Shown here: positions 37,009 through 49,263 of the stretch, one piece after another
How positions within the stretch are numbered: the stretch's first letter is position 1
Layout of the letters: each line of letters opens with the position of its first letter
Assembly (NCBI GenBank): GCA_003439945.1
Contig: QVRM01002090.1
Span: 25,001 to 89,000 of the forward strand
DNA length: 64,000 nucleotides
Reading direction: 5' to 3'
From: Dermanyssus gallinae
Taxonomy: Eukaryota; Arthropoda; Arachnida; Mesostigmata; Dermanyssidae
Program-made: the position numbers and the translations under genes
The notes under the pieces: generated by a model
Told to the model about the DNA's origin: nothing
The model's database searches: none
The model's input: the letters and a program-made list of their open reading frames with translations, nothing else

Positions 37009-38280
37009 GTAGTGAGCGATTTGTCGATGATACTGTACCATGCTTAACTACTCTAGAAGTGCATTCACACAGCTTGTTAGTTATTCAGCTATCCAGCTTA
37101 TCCGCAACCTTAAATCCCCGCACCGAACTCAAATCTGGACTGCTGGCCACTCTATCCGCATCATCGGCATCTATCTGCCCATGGTGTTTGATATCCGGAG
37201 ACGATTAGCGTCGGACTCATCAAACTCCGGTTTCTCTCTGAGCGCGGCAACGTAAACTTCCTATGTTGTGCATTTACAAATGTATTTGGCTTTGATTGCA
37301 ACCTATGTTTCAAAAAGCCATTCAGCCTTTTAACGAGGAATTCTTTCTCTATCGATAGGAAAACAAAATGCGTCTTTTAGATGATGTTGTGAAAAAAAGT
37401 TCGACTTTGGCGCCTTAATTCTATCTTAGTATGGTGTGATAGCTTATATTACCAGATTACGCGAGGATTTTGTAGCGCACTGGCTACAGCTATATTGTAT
37501 CAACCATAGGGCAGCTTATTCGTCCTATCCATCTTTAGGACGTCAATCAGTTGCTTTAAAGCTAAGTTAAATCTGAAGCTGTAACATGCCAGACATCCAA
37601 CGTAGTTGTCGTATATTAGCGACAATGTCATAGATATTGAACTAATATTTCGTAATGAAGTTAACTTAAATTGCAGATTCATTGCTGCTTTGTTGCCCGT
37701 TATGTCTATGTCCTAAGCAATATTCACAGACGTGAAGGGACTATTTGTACTTTCCCTACCAACTCAAACAAGGATTTGTGCTAACAAGTGTGCAGTAAAG
37801 CACAAAAGCGGAATTCCTTACTGCGTGTCACGATGATACTTGCGTCGTTTGCAATGAAAACATATGTTTTCTGTATAACTGTCTACAATTTGTCTAGAAT
37901 ATACGTTTATCTTAGCAAACTGCAAAAACTACAGCTACTACCATTATTAGGTTTACAGTACGTATACTTGATCTGAAGGGCACACGTATACCTATTTTTC
38001 ACCGTAGATTTTGTATATTAGGAATCATAACATCGCAGTTTGTCAGAGATGCTCCCTTTAGAAAACCAATATTTTATGAGCATTGAGGCTATACTATATT
38101 GAAACTGACGCGCCATTCGGAAAGGTTATAAATAAAAAAAAAAAACTCACAAAATGTCTTGTTTTATTGTTAGTTTTGTTTCCTTAGAGTTATGCGCACC
38201 TAATACATCTGTGTTTTAGTTTGTTTATCGCAATTAAAGGATACATGGTGCCTTTGCAATTTAAATGAAAAAAATACTTT

Positions 38281-38284
<4 letters not shown>

Positions 38285-38326
<42 letters not shown>
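38285..38326. repeat. (TA)n microsatellite, 42 bp
   Basis: Pure TA run. Confidence 0.95.
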
Positions 38327-38331
<5 letters not shown>

Positions 38332-38931
38332 CCCAACTTCGTCAACTGGCTTTATTTTTGTCATTTTGACGTAGAGCCGGTCCGAAGCGTCAGTTAGCAC
38401 AGTGGCCTTTCGTGGTTAATCAGTAATTCTGTATCTTATATATTTATATACACATATTTAGGTTTAAGCTTGAGAAACACGTCTTTGCGCTACTCCAGTA
38501 CAACTCATTTCATCCGCATATGTATCAATTGCATGTAGGCTCACGTATGAATATTTCTGTAGGGATGAGCGACCAACAGCACCGTTTCTGCTCGCACAAT
38601 GTCGCTATGCACTTATCTTTGAGTCACTTTTAGGCACACGTGTGAGTCGCATACATACATGCATGTATGCATAAGTCACGCTAGCACATATGGAGCGCCG
38701 TAGGGTTTTTTTTTCCCATTCAGTGTATGTGGCCCTGTGGCCCTCTGCGCTTCAGCTAGGGAGGGAGCCCTTGACGATCTCCCGTCGTTTCTAACCGCCC
38801 ATAACAAGAGGTACGAAATGAAGGCGGCGACCCCTTCCCCCCCCCCCCGCCGTTGCTGCCTAAAAAACAGAGACAAGCAACTTACATAGCAATATAACTG
38901 CTTCATCGGCATAATCTATGTATACTACATG

Positions 38932-38975
38932 TATATATATATATATATATATATGAGAACGACTATATCCGCCGC

Positions 38976-39008
<33 letters not shown>
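38932..39008. repeat. Two TA tracts 24 bp apart
   Basis: 23 bp and 30 bp of TA separated by a short unique piece. Confidence 0.9.
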
Positions 39009-39018
<10 letters not shown>

Positions 39019-40829
39019 GTAATGGCTCTAAGAGCTGCTCAGTGGCCGCTGCTGGTTGGAGGCGATAAGCGCCTCGAACCTGTGCGTTGCGTGCTTTGAT
39101 ACATACATTCCCGTCTATTCGTTGTCTAACGCAAAGCCGGGCGCTAAACTCAAATTCGCCTCCAGATAAGATAGGGCCGAGAGTACACGTGAAGTCCACG
39201 CGAGCCAGGTAACACTCTCTCGTCGGCGCCTCGCTCTCGGGGTCATGTTCTGTGTGCCTTTTTCTGCGCCTTCATATCGGCAGAGCTTGTAGCGAAGGGG
39301 CTGATAAGTTGAGAGATGTGTTTTGACACAACAGTTCATCTCTTCGTTAGCCGGCCCGACTGAACGATAGGCTCACTGCACAGAAAAAAATAACGCAGAA
39401 ATTGCACAGCAGGATTATCTGCGAATCTACACTACCGAAATTCGTTTTAGCACTTGGCGGTATGAGGCGGTACACAAAGTCACTTCCTATGTTCGTAGGG
39501 TAAAACAGACTTAGAGGGCGGGGAATCGTATCGTTGAGAGACTTCTCTTACACCCTAGACTCGGCTACTTTTTAGAGCAAGTTTCAAAATTAAACAAATT
39601 TAGTGGCAATTGCCAATTAAACACGATTGTTTAGTGCATTAGTGTTAGTGGACTAGAGCCTTTAGGTGGCCGTACGTATTTGAACTGTATAATGCTACGA
39701 ATGGCTGGTCTACTGTTGCCGCGATACCGCGATAAAACATGGCTAAACCTAGATGTCCATGCACGAGTCATCCCTTGCTTACCTACTCTGAGGAAAAACT
39801 CGCGTCTCTATAATGCTCACTTGATTAAAACGTACAGTCAACGGGATGCCTTACTGTGCTTATAAAATGAATTAAGTGTCACCCGAAGCAACCTAACACT
39901 TATAGCGCGCATGCTCCCTGAGACGCTGTCTGAGATCATTTTTTTGATCTTGCTCGAAATAAGTCAACAATATTTGATCAACACTGTGTCAGCAGGGCCG
40001 GGTCCGTTGCGCTTCTAGCTACCCGTCCGTTTGCGTGTGCTATCGCAAGTTTCTTGCACCCAATAATTTTGGTTTTCTGTTGAGTCAGAACTATCTTTTA
40101 GAGGAACTACTTTTTCTCCACCGAAAAGCTATATGGGAGCCTACGGCACAGATTACTCTCATTTTTGGGGAGTACCTTTCTGTTTACTGGGTTGCTGTCC
40201 TTTATGAGGAAGTTATTACTCTGAACCAACTTGGTTTTTGGTTCTCAGTAGTTTATATTATCGTTTTTGTCTCTACTGTTAATCATTGTTGCATTTGAGT
40301 CAACACATGCACAATGTGTTGCATGTGTTAACACAAATAAAAAAACATCGTTTGATGCGAAAATTTACTAAAGGGATGCTGCTGGGAATACGTTATTTTG
40401 TCTTGCTGATCTAACTGTTTCCTAAATGAGCATTACAAATTTTAATATGTTCTTTTAGAGAGTCGAATAAAATCCGAGCAGTCTCTTCTACCAAGGTGGC
40501 TGCCTTGGTATTTTGCCTTGCATATATAAAATATTGCCTACCGACTTTCCTTCAAAGCAAATGTTTAAGACCTCACTGAATATATCTTCAACGGTTTTTC
40601 AGATTAATACGTGAATTGCAATACGTGACTAAATCCCAGTGATCCGAGGCTATGCCTACGAAGATATAGGATACGGACGACTATTTTTAAGTGCGTTTTC
40701 TTGAGGCATTCCGGTCGGATACTTTAGTGATTGTTCAAGTTGCGCTCTTTCTGTAATCTGATTTCGAAACAGAACCTTACACTAGGTCGCAAATGCTAAG
40801 GCAGAATAATTTTCTTGTCAAGCGGCGTG

Positions 40830-42170
40830 TCTTTCCAGCGGTCATCCCCCAACACCCGCAACTTCGACCTCGCCCCCTACCTAGAGGCTCCAGAGGAGGA
40901 TGAAGAGGACCTTCCGGAAGTCACCCTAAAAGAGTTGCCGGACGCTGCGGCGCGGGGCCCGGACGGTATCCCGGTCTATGTGGAAACGACGTTTAGGAAA
41001 GAGTTCCCGGAAGTAGTAGCGACGACGACGACGGGGATGCTCTGGTCTCTGGTTGAGCTTGTTTCCTGTTTCCTTGACGGCCGCAAGCCTGGTCGCTCCT
41101 TCAGCTCCTTCTGTCTACGCCCGCTGGCCAAAGCATTCAAGTCTATAGTGGAGGCACGCCTCCGGGGGTCGCCATACTTCTGGAGGAACTGCCTCGCCGC
41201 CACCTCTATCTAGAAGTCCAGGAGATGGCAGCCGTCAATAAGGTGAGGTACCTCCGAGCCACCATAGACAGGGGCGTCCGCGGTGCCGAACACGTGCGGC
41301 GGGCGACAGAGAATTAAAAGAGTCAATAACTTCGCACGGCTCATGCCCAACATTTACGGGCCTTGACAATCCAGACGTCGTATAGTTATGTCCGCGGCTG
41401 AATCAGTTGCCCTGCACGGAGTTCCGGCCTGGCCTACCGACACCCTTAAGTTCGCCGCTAACAGGACCCACCTGAATCGGGCTCAGAGGGTCGGAGCTCT
41501 CATGGTAATTGCGGCGTACCACACGGTTAGCACAGCGGCGGTCCTCGTTCTCGCTGGAACGAACCCCTATGACCTGAAAGCAGCCGAGTGCCACCAATGG
41601 GGCAATCCCCAGCGCAAGAAGAGCGCAAGAGGGTGCCCCAGGCGCCCATATCCGAACTCTAATCCCGAACATCAAAGACTGGCTGACCTGTCCAGGAGTT
41701 GAATTCACTGTCTACTCGACAACTTTCAGTCCTACCTGTTCAGGATCGGGAAGGTCCTAGCCCCAAGTGCATCTACTACGGCGATGGACCATAAGACATC
41801 CAGAACACACTGTTCTGAGATGCATGGGCGAAGCAGCGCGCACTTCTACCGCTTTTATTGACGAGTCTAGCTTTTAACCTACATGACCTCCGCAAAAACA
41901 TGACGGAAACACTCTCGTACTGGAACATTATATCCGTAATTTTTAAAGCTATACTGCATGAACAAAATGAGGACCAATTCCCAAAGGGGCCCCCGGCCCT
42001 CTCCGTGGCTCACGGTGAACACACCTGGCAGGACTAGTAAATTCGCCGAAATGCCGGGGGACGGGGGCATAACTGCTTTTTAGTGGGTCGGAGCCCCACA
42101 CTACCGGCCCACGCTTGCAGAGAGCTTTCCCGCCGTGGTGACCACTGTGTGCAACCGCATTTTCCTGTTA
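40830..42170 (+). mobile_element. Decayed R1-clade LINE, RT to 3' end
   Basis: Blocks in R1 order. RGPDGIPVYVETTFRKEFPEV is at about 40950-41010. RKPGRSFSSFCLRPLAKAFKSIVEARL is near 41080-41160. After internal loss, VRYLRATIDRG is near 41240-41275, ESVALHGVPAWP near 41400-41435 and AQRVGALMVIAAYHTVSTAAVLVLAG near 41480-41560 (the diagnostic R1 AYRTVST block). LIPNIKDWL is near 41660, and EHTVLRC near 41800 ends the CCHC-like tail. The 3' untranslated part has TTTTTAGTGGGTCGGAGCC near 42075 and ends by about 42170. The YADD core is deleted. Inactive. Confidence 0.85.
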
Positions 42171-42821
42171 GTTCTCAAAGAAAAGAACAGTGATTCTTAT
42201 CCGTAGCCATTTCTGATTACGCCCAATTTTCATATTGACAGGCAGAATGACGTCAGGGCCCTGCTGAGCACATTAGTCAAAAGGCATTTAGTTCGTTGAG
42301 CACGCGTTTTGAAGAAATCGTAGTCTAGTCAAAAATGTTCTTTAGATGCCACGGCTACACATCAACAAATTCGGCTCTGCTTGCAAACAGCTTCGACAAT
42401 TTGCCGTGCTTCGGTATTACCAGCGTTCGGAGCCGCAAACTGCTAAAAATCCCTAGTACCAGTAAATGTGAATCATGTTAAAGAATCGTTTCAGGTGGAC
42501 AGTGGCCGTTTGTCTCATCATAGAGTACTCTCGATGGGCCGACTACTATGGGAGTCTGGGCAATGCAACAACACGCGAAGAATTTTCTGAATACATTTTC
42601 GGCTTACCATTTTGGGTACTCTGCCATAAAGTTTTACCAGTCGACCCTTTTAGGCGCAATATGTGAAGAAAAGTGGCAAATCATTATCCCTTCATCTTTG
42701 TTATTGTTATTGGTTCTACCGTTGTGTCCATCCCTATATGGCACAAATCGCCCAAAACATAGCGTAAGTATACTACGAACATACGTAGCACGTGGGCAAA
42801 GCTTTATAAGTTGAGCGATCA
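42171..42821. other. No recognised gene
   Basis: Small frames only. Confidence 0.5.
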
Positions 42822-42844
42822 TAGGAGGTCAATTAGTGGCGGCG

Positions 42845-42855
42845 TGGTCTAGGGG
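42845..42855 (+). promoter_or_regulatory. Pol III box A of SINE-A
   Basis: TGGTCTAGGGG, a tRNA D-arm-like box A, lies 39 bp before box B. Confidence 0.65.
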
Positions 42856-42893
42856 ATTAGTGCGCTAGTCATGGTTGTCATCTACCGGTCCCC

Positions 42894-42903
42894 GGTTCGA
42901 TCC
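42894..42903 (+). promoter_or_regulatory. Pol III box B of SINE-A
   Basis: GGTTCGATCC, a good match to the tRNA T-arm box B. Confidence 0.8.
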
Positions 42904-43148
42904 CTGTTGTTGATCGAATTTTCTTTGAGCAATCCTCATTGAGATTAGATGAATAACCATACCGCTGAGGGTCAGCGGCCATGCTGCCACAAGGACTGTT
43001 AGGAAACCTAGATATCTTAACATGTCCGGCTCTCGGTGCTTTGAAGATTATACCTCAGGTTGAGTTCCAAGCCCGTAGGGGACGGAGGATAGTCTAGAAT
43101 TAAAAACAACCTCCTTAAAAATGTTTTAAATTCTAGGAGGGTCAATTA

Positions 43149-45177
43149 TCATCCACATATCAATTATATCGAAAAACACAGCACATGTAAAGCATCTATA
43201 ACAAACCTGAGTGGATACGAATAGAAATGTACACATTCGGGAAAGCCGTTTTATCGACTTATATTAAATAAGTCAAACTTATAATAGAGCACGACGGAAT
43301 TCATGTCCACCGGGCTACAAGTACTCTTCGTTAATTTGGCTCTTTGTAAGTGACTGCAAAATATGTTCGTACTGCACTTTTCTTGTGAAAGCGCGGGTCC
43401 TGTTTCAAGCAGCCATGACATGAGGGTTACGCAAAACCACGTTTACATGTGTTATGCCTGTTATCCCGACATATTCCCAGCTTAATATTACCTGCGCAAC
43501 AAAATGTTTTTTTTTTTAATAAAGATAATAGTGGCTTAGTGCACAACATTGTAATCATGGACGGTTGAATTACGTATAATGCGTAAGCAGCGGGCGGTTG
43601 TGAAATGTAATCAATTCTTTTCAGGCTAACTTGTGTTTTTCAAAATAAGGGAAAATACATATTTGCTCATTTTCAAAGCAAATAATTTTGAGCCAGAAAT
43701 GTGTTTGGTGTTTCTCTGATGCCTTTTTTGTGATTCTTATAAAATTTAGCGAGACTCTACAACGAACGCCAGTGGCATGAGCCCGTCGAGGGTTCGAAAA
43801 GTCGAGCTCCATTTAGCCATTCCAGTTAAGTTTAATGCCTCAAGTGGTTCAAATTACTTGTCAGAAACTACAAGTTAAGAGTACTATTATTTTATTCAAA
43901 TATTCCAATTACTTTATCATTCCAACGGTAAACGAGGTGGTGCACAACGCAAGTGGGTCGATACGTAAGAGCACTTCGACCTGAAACACTGTCTGTAGCT
44001 TCTGTCTTCGGACAATTCTGTAGAGCAGATAACTGGTATGGCTGAACGATGGGTTTAGCCATATAGTTCTATCTATGACCAGTTCTATGAGGGCTATAGT
44101 ATGGCGCCTTCCCGCGGTTAGCCATGACGTTCCAAGGGATAATTCATGGCCGCGTCTGATTGCTCACGGAGGAAGCAGCGCATCGTCCACTATGTCTTAT
44201 TGACTGTAAAGCTATACCGAATTCTCTCTCGACGAATTTCCTGGCAACCAGCTAACATTATTCTATTTATTAACTTAAGTTTTGCATAAGTTATGGCGGT
44301 GCCACTGATCTCCTAAACAAAATATATTTAAACACAGAAATCTATGAGAAAACTAACCATTTTGAAACGAACAATAAATTTTCAATGTGCATGCAATAAT
44401 TAGGCCAACTGTTTGCTAGATTGCTAGACTTTAATGTGCCCCTAGCGGAATATAAGTTTTTCAAATCGTGGCCAAAAAATATTTAACGCGCCTTATTCGG
44501 TTTAGAGGTTGCATCGATTTTCTGTCTAAAGTATGGCGTCAGTACTTGGTAAAAATGGCAAAATGCAACACTGGTATTGAAACACTCTTTTCCGTTGCAA
44601 CGCTCGAACATTCTTTAGACGTACTATTTAACGTTGGATCTACGTTGTACATAGTAACATCGATTGTATATGTCGTATTGTAGAAGATGTCATAATGAAA
44701 AGCAAATTGAGCTGAATCCTGACGGAGGCACTCTTTTGTCGGCATTACCAAGTGGGCTTCTGCCGTGCATCAAAATTGCAATGTTCTTGGTCAGTACCTA
44801 CTTTTGGTTAAATCGTTGACCTGTAAGAACCTTGCAAAGTTGTATTCTACATGCTCGGTCGTAAACGGCTGAACATTTTGTTATTACGCAGACTGTTTCA
44901 CATATCTGTACCCTGATGAACCTATTAGCAGGGTAAATCAGAGCTTCAGATTCGATTGCAGCTCGCTTACAATTTTATTTTCCGCAAATTAGTTAGGATT
45001 TTCGGGAAGACAGATTTTTTATTATTATTTTATTATTATTACAGTATTTTATTATTAATTATATGCTACTAAATTGTTTGAACCTGAACCGGACTTTTCG
45101 GTGATGGATAATCTTTTGCATTTACATTGCCTCTACCAGCAAGCTCCCATACCTGCAATATTTCCGAATAAAGTCTG
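43149..45177. other. AT-rich gene-free region
   Basis: Small frames only. A TTATTATT-rich stretch lies near 45020-45060. Confidence 0.5.
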
Positions 45178-45345
45178 CTGGTGGCGTGGTGCATTCGCGT
45201 GGGCTTTGCGACTGAAGGAGACACAAAGGTGCACAGACTCGATCCCCACCGTTGATCACTTGTACTTACGGGTTCCGCCTTTCAAAGCAATGCAAATTAA
45301 ATTAATGCCATTGCGTGGTCGTTAAATGTTGGCTGAGAGTCAACC
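45178..45345 (+). mobile_element. SINE-B copy 2, tRNA-headed
   Basis: Head GGTGGCGTGGTGCATTCG, degenerate box B ACTCGATCCC near 45237, then the body with AAAGCAATG, TGGTCGTTAAATGTTGGC and TGAGAGTCAACCCGAA. It matches the minus-strand copy at 23782-23948 throughout. No clear target duplication. The flank carries a small direct repeat AGGCCTACAGGC. Confidence 0.7.
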
Positions 45346-46387
45346 CGAACGGCCTACAGGCCTATGAAAGGCCTACAGGCGAAATCCGAGAAAGATCTTC
45401 TCCGGCCCTCTGAAAAAATTACTATGATGTACTACCGGGCGGGAGGTTCACACGTATACCGGGCGGAGTCCAGTTATAGTTGGCTGGAGAGGATATTTTT
45501 AGTTCCTTGCCGTGGGCGTCAATACCATTGTCCAACATTGGTCCGCCGTTGGTCAACAAGACTACCGCCAATACGGTGACTCAGGTGCCTGCAATCCAAG
45601 AAATTGTTAATGATAGTTGATAATGGTTGCACTTTTCTATACGCCAATTACTTACGTCGCATGGAACCTTCAGAAAATACCTGTAGAATATCGGACGAGC
45701 ATTTTCTTTCATAATATTGCCATAAAACTCAGGGATGGAGGATATCTCGCAGCACTGTGGCATGTCTCCAGATAGTACAGGAATGAAAAGATTCAAAGAT
45801 TGTCATAAAAAAGATCAAAATAAGATCTCATTGACTATCCACCTCGATGCGGCAAAACATCATCGAAGTTGGGTTCCACACTACCTCATAACATCGAGAT
45901 ATGCATAAACAATTTCTCCTCTTAAAAAATGAATTAAAGCTATGATTTACGCCATTTTAGGGCTGGAACCCATACAATTAATTAGATATCTGTATATAAG
46001 ATTTTTTTGCAAGTTGCCTATGCCTCGATTCGCGTTTAGAATGGGCAGCATTCTAGACCGCGTAGATTCGCGCGTCAGGTGCGTAATCATCGAATGGGCA
46101 GTGCAGGCACCTCACCTAAAATTAAATCACGCACCCTTTAGGCTCAGGACGTCTGCACTACTTAACCATAACAAGCCCAAGATTCCTGAAAAACCAAACT
46201 AAATTAAGCGATTATTATTGGGTTCGGATTCTCATACGACAACTTACCGCTGATGATGCCAGCTCTTGTTCGCCAATTCTTTACTTGGAATGAAGTTATG
46301 CAATATAAGACTGGGCTCATCTTATGTACAAACAATAGATGCTAGATGATACATCAGATCAAACGATACGCGAGGTGCTCTTAAGCT
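45346..46387. other. No recognised gene
   Basis: An 86-codon + frame at 45942-46202 has no recognisable domain. Confidence 0.45.
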
Positions 46388-46573
46388 GTGCCAGTAGGCG
46401 GTCACATAATCAGCCTTATTATAATTTATACCATCATCGTCGAACAGGCGACAGGGGACAAGAGAGCTTTTGACTTTCTACTTCAGCGACTATCTCTGGC
46501 AGTTCAGCGCGGCAATGCGGCAGCAATTATGGGCTCAATGAGGGGCTGCCTCGAAAACAAGCTCGACTGGTAG
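46388..46573 (+). pseudogene. Fragment of unrecognised protein family X (copy 1)
   Basis: The frame ends with TGDKRAFDFLLQRLSLAVQRGNAAAIMGSM and then stops after CLENKLDW. The same block, TGDQREGEFLRQQLSFAVFRGNAAAINSSM, occurs at 53991-54080. Roughly 19 of 30 residues agree, while codons differ (for example the RGNAA block uses different third bases and CGC against AGG for Arg). I do not recognise the family. The upstream part is hydrophobic and not shared. Probably a remnant of a repeated, perhaps mobile, gene. Confidence 0.55.
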
Positions 46574-46879
46574 AATTACTAACTCAAGTGTAGTTAGTAC
46601 TTCACATTTTTCTGTAACCACAACATGAAATAATAAATGAAGCCTATATGATAAATTCGAATAATAAATGTATACCATCATGGGACAACTAAAGCGCGCA
46701 TTTTGCAAGGGAATTTTGACCAATATACTTGATGCATAGTCTTGCGGCTTAATTTTGAGTTTTTTTCATATATGGTGTCCCACTAAGAGCGCAAAACTTA
46801 ACCTTTAAAAATATGTTTTTCTTATTATTTACCAAATGTTTACTTATTCATAAAATAGACATGTGGAACTTATGCGCCG
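46574..46879. other. No recognised gene
   Basis: AT-rich, nothing seen. Confidence 0.5.
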
Positions 46880-47290
46880 AGTAACATACCTGAAGAAATG
46901 CTCTTCACGACTTTGCTGGCACGTCTGCGTTCTTTTAACGATTGCTCAATTAAGGTTTGTCGTATTGTGGCTAGCCTCTCTCAGTGATGCAGCGTTGTAG
47001 TCTCAGCAACATGAGAATAGGCCTCATCGCTGACGACAACTTTGTGCGAAAACTCACCATTCACTTATTGTTGTTCAATTACCCAATTGACTATAAGAAT
47101 GCTTTGTTGTGTCGAAAGGCGATAAGTTTTCACTAATGGCGGGCTGTCTATCACCCATGAAAGGTTTGACTGTCAAGGCACAGCACTAGCAAATGGCTCT
47201 AAATGTATATGCTTCTTCATGTTGGGACAACGTGTTTAAAACAGGTCGTAATTGCATTACTACGAAGAAGACAAGTGAGATTTAAATCAA
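46880..47290 (-). pseudogene. Mariner-C: Tc1/mariner-type transposase scrap
   Basis: The minus strand reads VNWVIEQQ, stop, VNGEFSHKVVVSDEAYSHV in one frame at about 47010-47090. This resembles the block FxxW-xxEQ ... F-x-HKVxFSDEAHFH before and at the first catalytic Asp of a widespread arthropod mariner/IS630 family with HTH and DDE domains. No second or third catalytic residue was found. Boundaries are approximate. Confidence 0.6.
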
Positions 47291-47859
47291 ACGCTTGAGG
47301 CCTCTCACAAATTGCGACGAACATCTACAATGCATGGAAAGGGGCAGTGCTATGTATAACTGCGTGGGTACGCATAATTACGTTATTCGAAGCCCGAACG
47401 CGGTTATATTGGTAGTTGCAGGACCAAAAGCGTTATTCGCTTTGTAGTATTATGTACTGCTTGTGTGTATGAAAATCGTATTTTAAAACTTAGCTTCAAA
47501 CGGCTAAATAGTACCCTAGGGAATTAGAACCCTAGTCTCCTACTCTGTTGGCCTGTGCGTTCCGAACAAGTGTTCAACCCAACAGTGCGCCATTTTATAA
47601 TCCCTTCCCGAAAACTATGAGATTGCATTTTATTTTATACCATGTTACTATTAAAAGTGCCACTAAAGCGCACACACACAAATAGACAAATATATTTATA
47701 TCTCAAATTGAGGCAATCCAAGATAACATACTTTACATCAGGCGGGGTCGGAACAATAATCCCCAACGACTACACAAATCCTTTGTCGTCTAATGCCAAT
47801 TTAAAGCCCGCCTCAGACCATCGCTCGCTATATCCGTAATTGATTATTATTATTTACCG

Positions 47860-47860
<1 letters not shown>
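47291..47860. other. No recognised gene
   Basis: Small frames only. Confidence 0.5.

Positions 47861-47930
<70 letters not shown>
47861..47930. repeat. (TA)n microsatellite, 70 bp
   Basis: Pure TA run. Confidence 0.95.
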
Positions 47931-47934
<4 letters not shown>

Positions 47935-48197
47935 CATATCTGTATGTGTATATCGTTTGCGTGTGTGTAGTACGTGTTTTTGCGACAATGCATTTGGCGG
48001 CGGGCACAAATTAGTGCGCGACACTTGGAATATTGCGATGCATAATGTATGAACGTAAGTAACATTGGGCGACGGCAACGACCGTTCCAAACGGAATGAC
48101 ATTACCTTTTGAATGTTTGATGCTGTGCGCCAGATAAGAAACTGGAGCACACTACTTTGGTACATTTATATATGCATATATACACATACACACAAAC

Positions 48198-48223
<26 letters not shown>
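48198..48223. repeat. (TA)n microsatellite, 26 bp
   Basis: Pure TA run. Confidence 0.95.
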
Positions 48224-48228
<5 letters not shown>

Positions 48229-48520
48229 TCAGTTCTACCTTTCTCGGTCTAGGAGTAAGCGACAGGGAGAAAAGAGCGAAACAATGGCGAGAACTAGAAA
48301 CTAGCAAAGCAACGAGTTTGTCTGTTCGTTGAACTGGATTTGGGCGCTGAGGAGAGCCGCCATGCTCCCGCGGTTGGCGGTGCGAGTCCGCAAAGCCCGA
48401 AGCGGCCGAAGGGACAGGGATCATCTGGAGGGGTGCCGCCCTCTGAGCTATCGGTTGTGGCGTATCTTTCACATTGCGTATGCATTCGTTCAAACATTAA
48501 TTCCGTCGTGCGTTGTCCTC

Positions 48521-48556
48521 CCGTATCGTCTTCGTCGTCGTCGTCGTCGTCGTCGC
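48521..48556 (+). repeat. CGT trinucleotide array
   Basis: CGTCTTCGTCGTCGTCGTC-type run, reading polyArg/Ser on + and Asp-rich on -. Confidence 0.9.
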
Positions 48557-48705
48557 ATATTGTCCCTTGCCAGCCGGCTAGGCCGAATCTCGGTGCAGTC
48601 ATAGCCTGCTGGCTACGTATACATTGGCTGGCTCCGTAGCCCCGCCGCTCTCCCTAGCTAGCTGAACGGCCGCGTCGGCTTCTCCAGCCCTTTCGTGCTC
48701 ACGAT

Positions 48706-48877
48706 GGTGTTGTTGTTGTTGCTGTTGTTGTTGCTGTTGTAGTTGCTGTTGTTGTTGTTGTTGTTGTTGTTGTTGCTGCTACTGTTGCTGTTGTTGTTGC
48801 TGTTGTTGTTGTTGCTATTGTTGTTGTTGTTGTTGCTGCTCCTGTTGTTGCAGGTGTTGTTGTTGTGGTGGTGGTTG
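48706..48877 (+). repeat. TTG/CTG trinucleotide array, about 170 bp
   Basis: The longest triplet array here: TTG units with scattered CTG, GTA and TAC changes. The minus strand reads CAA/CAG. A 63-codon Thr/Ala minus-strand frame is one artefact of it. Confidence 0.95.
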
Positions 48878-49190
48878 CGGTTATCTTCATAATGGATGTT
48901 TAGTGAACAATTTTTGCATATCGGTCCGACCCGACGGATCCTCGCCGCCCGCCGTCACCGTAAAAGCCGTCAAACCCACCATAGCCCCAACAGCAATACC
49001 AACTACGGTACGTGGCCACACCCACGTACGATGGCTCCACGAACGATGACGATGATGGTGACGATGATTCTGCAGCTGATTCTGCTAGAGTCTGTTCGTC
49101 GTGTGCACGGCCTATGGCAAAGATAAGTAATGATCAGGCAATTCACCAGTTAGATAGAGCGCATTCAATTAAGAGACAAAGAATGGACCT

Positions 49191-49196
<6 letters not shown>

Positions 49197-49261
<65 letters not shown>
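49197..49261. repeat. (TA)n microsatellite, 65 bp
   Basis: Pure TA run. Confidence 0.95.

Positions 49262-49263
<2 letters not shown>

Larger units (their letters stand above)
37009..40829. other. AT-rich gene-free region with three TA tracts
   Basis: TA runs at 38285-38326, 38932-38954 and 38979-39008, and a poly-C run near 38837-38849. Small frames only, none with a recognisable domain. Confidence 0.5.
42836..43133 (+). mobile_element. Full-length SINE-A, tRNA-headed, with target duplication
   Basis: 298 bp between TAGGAGGTCAATTA (42822-42835) and TAGGAGGGTCAATTA (43134-43148), a 14-bp duplication with one inserted G. The head has box A-like TGGTCTAGGGG at 42845-42855 and box B GGTTCGATCC at 42894-42903, so Pol III transcription is expected. 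The body contains GGTCAGCGGCCATGCTGCC and AACATGTCCGG, and the tail CCCGTAGGGGACG and AATTAAAAACAACCTCC. It ends TGTTTTAAATTC without poly(A). It is the reference for the copies at 1217 and 16644. Confidence 0.85.

Noticed and set aside
38640..38680. CATACATACATGCATGTATGCAT palindrome as a regulatory site
   Set aside because: Looks like a decayed CATA/GTAT microsatellite; no gene nearby.
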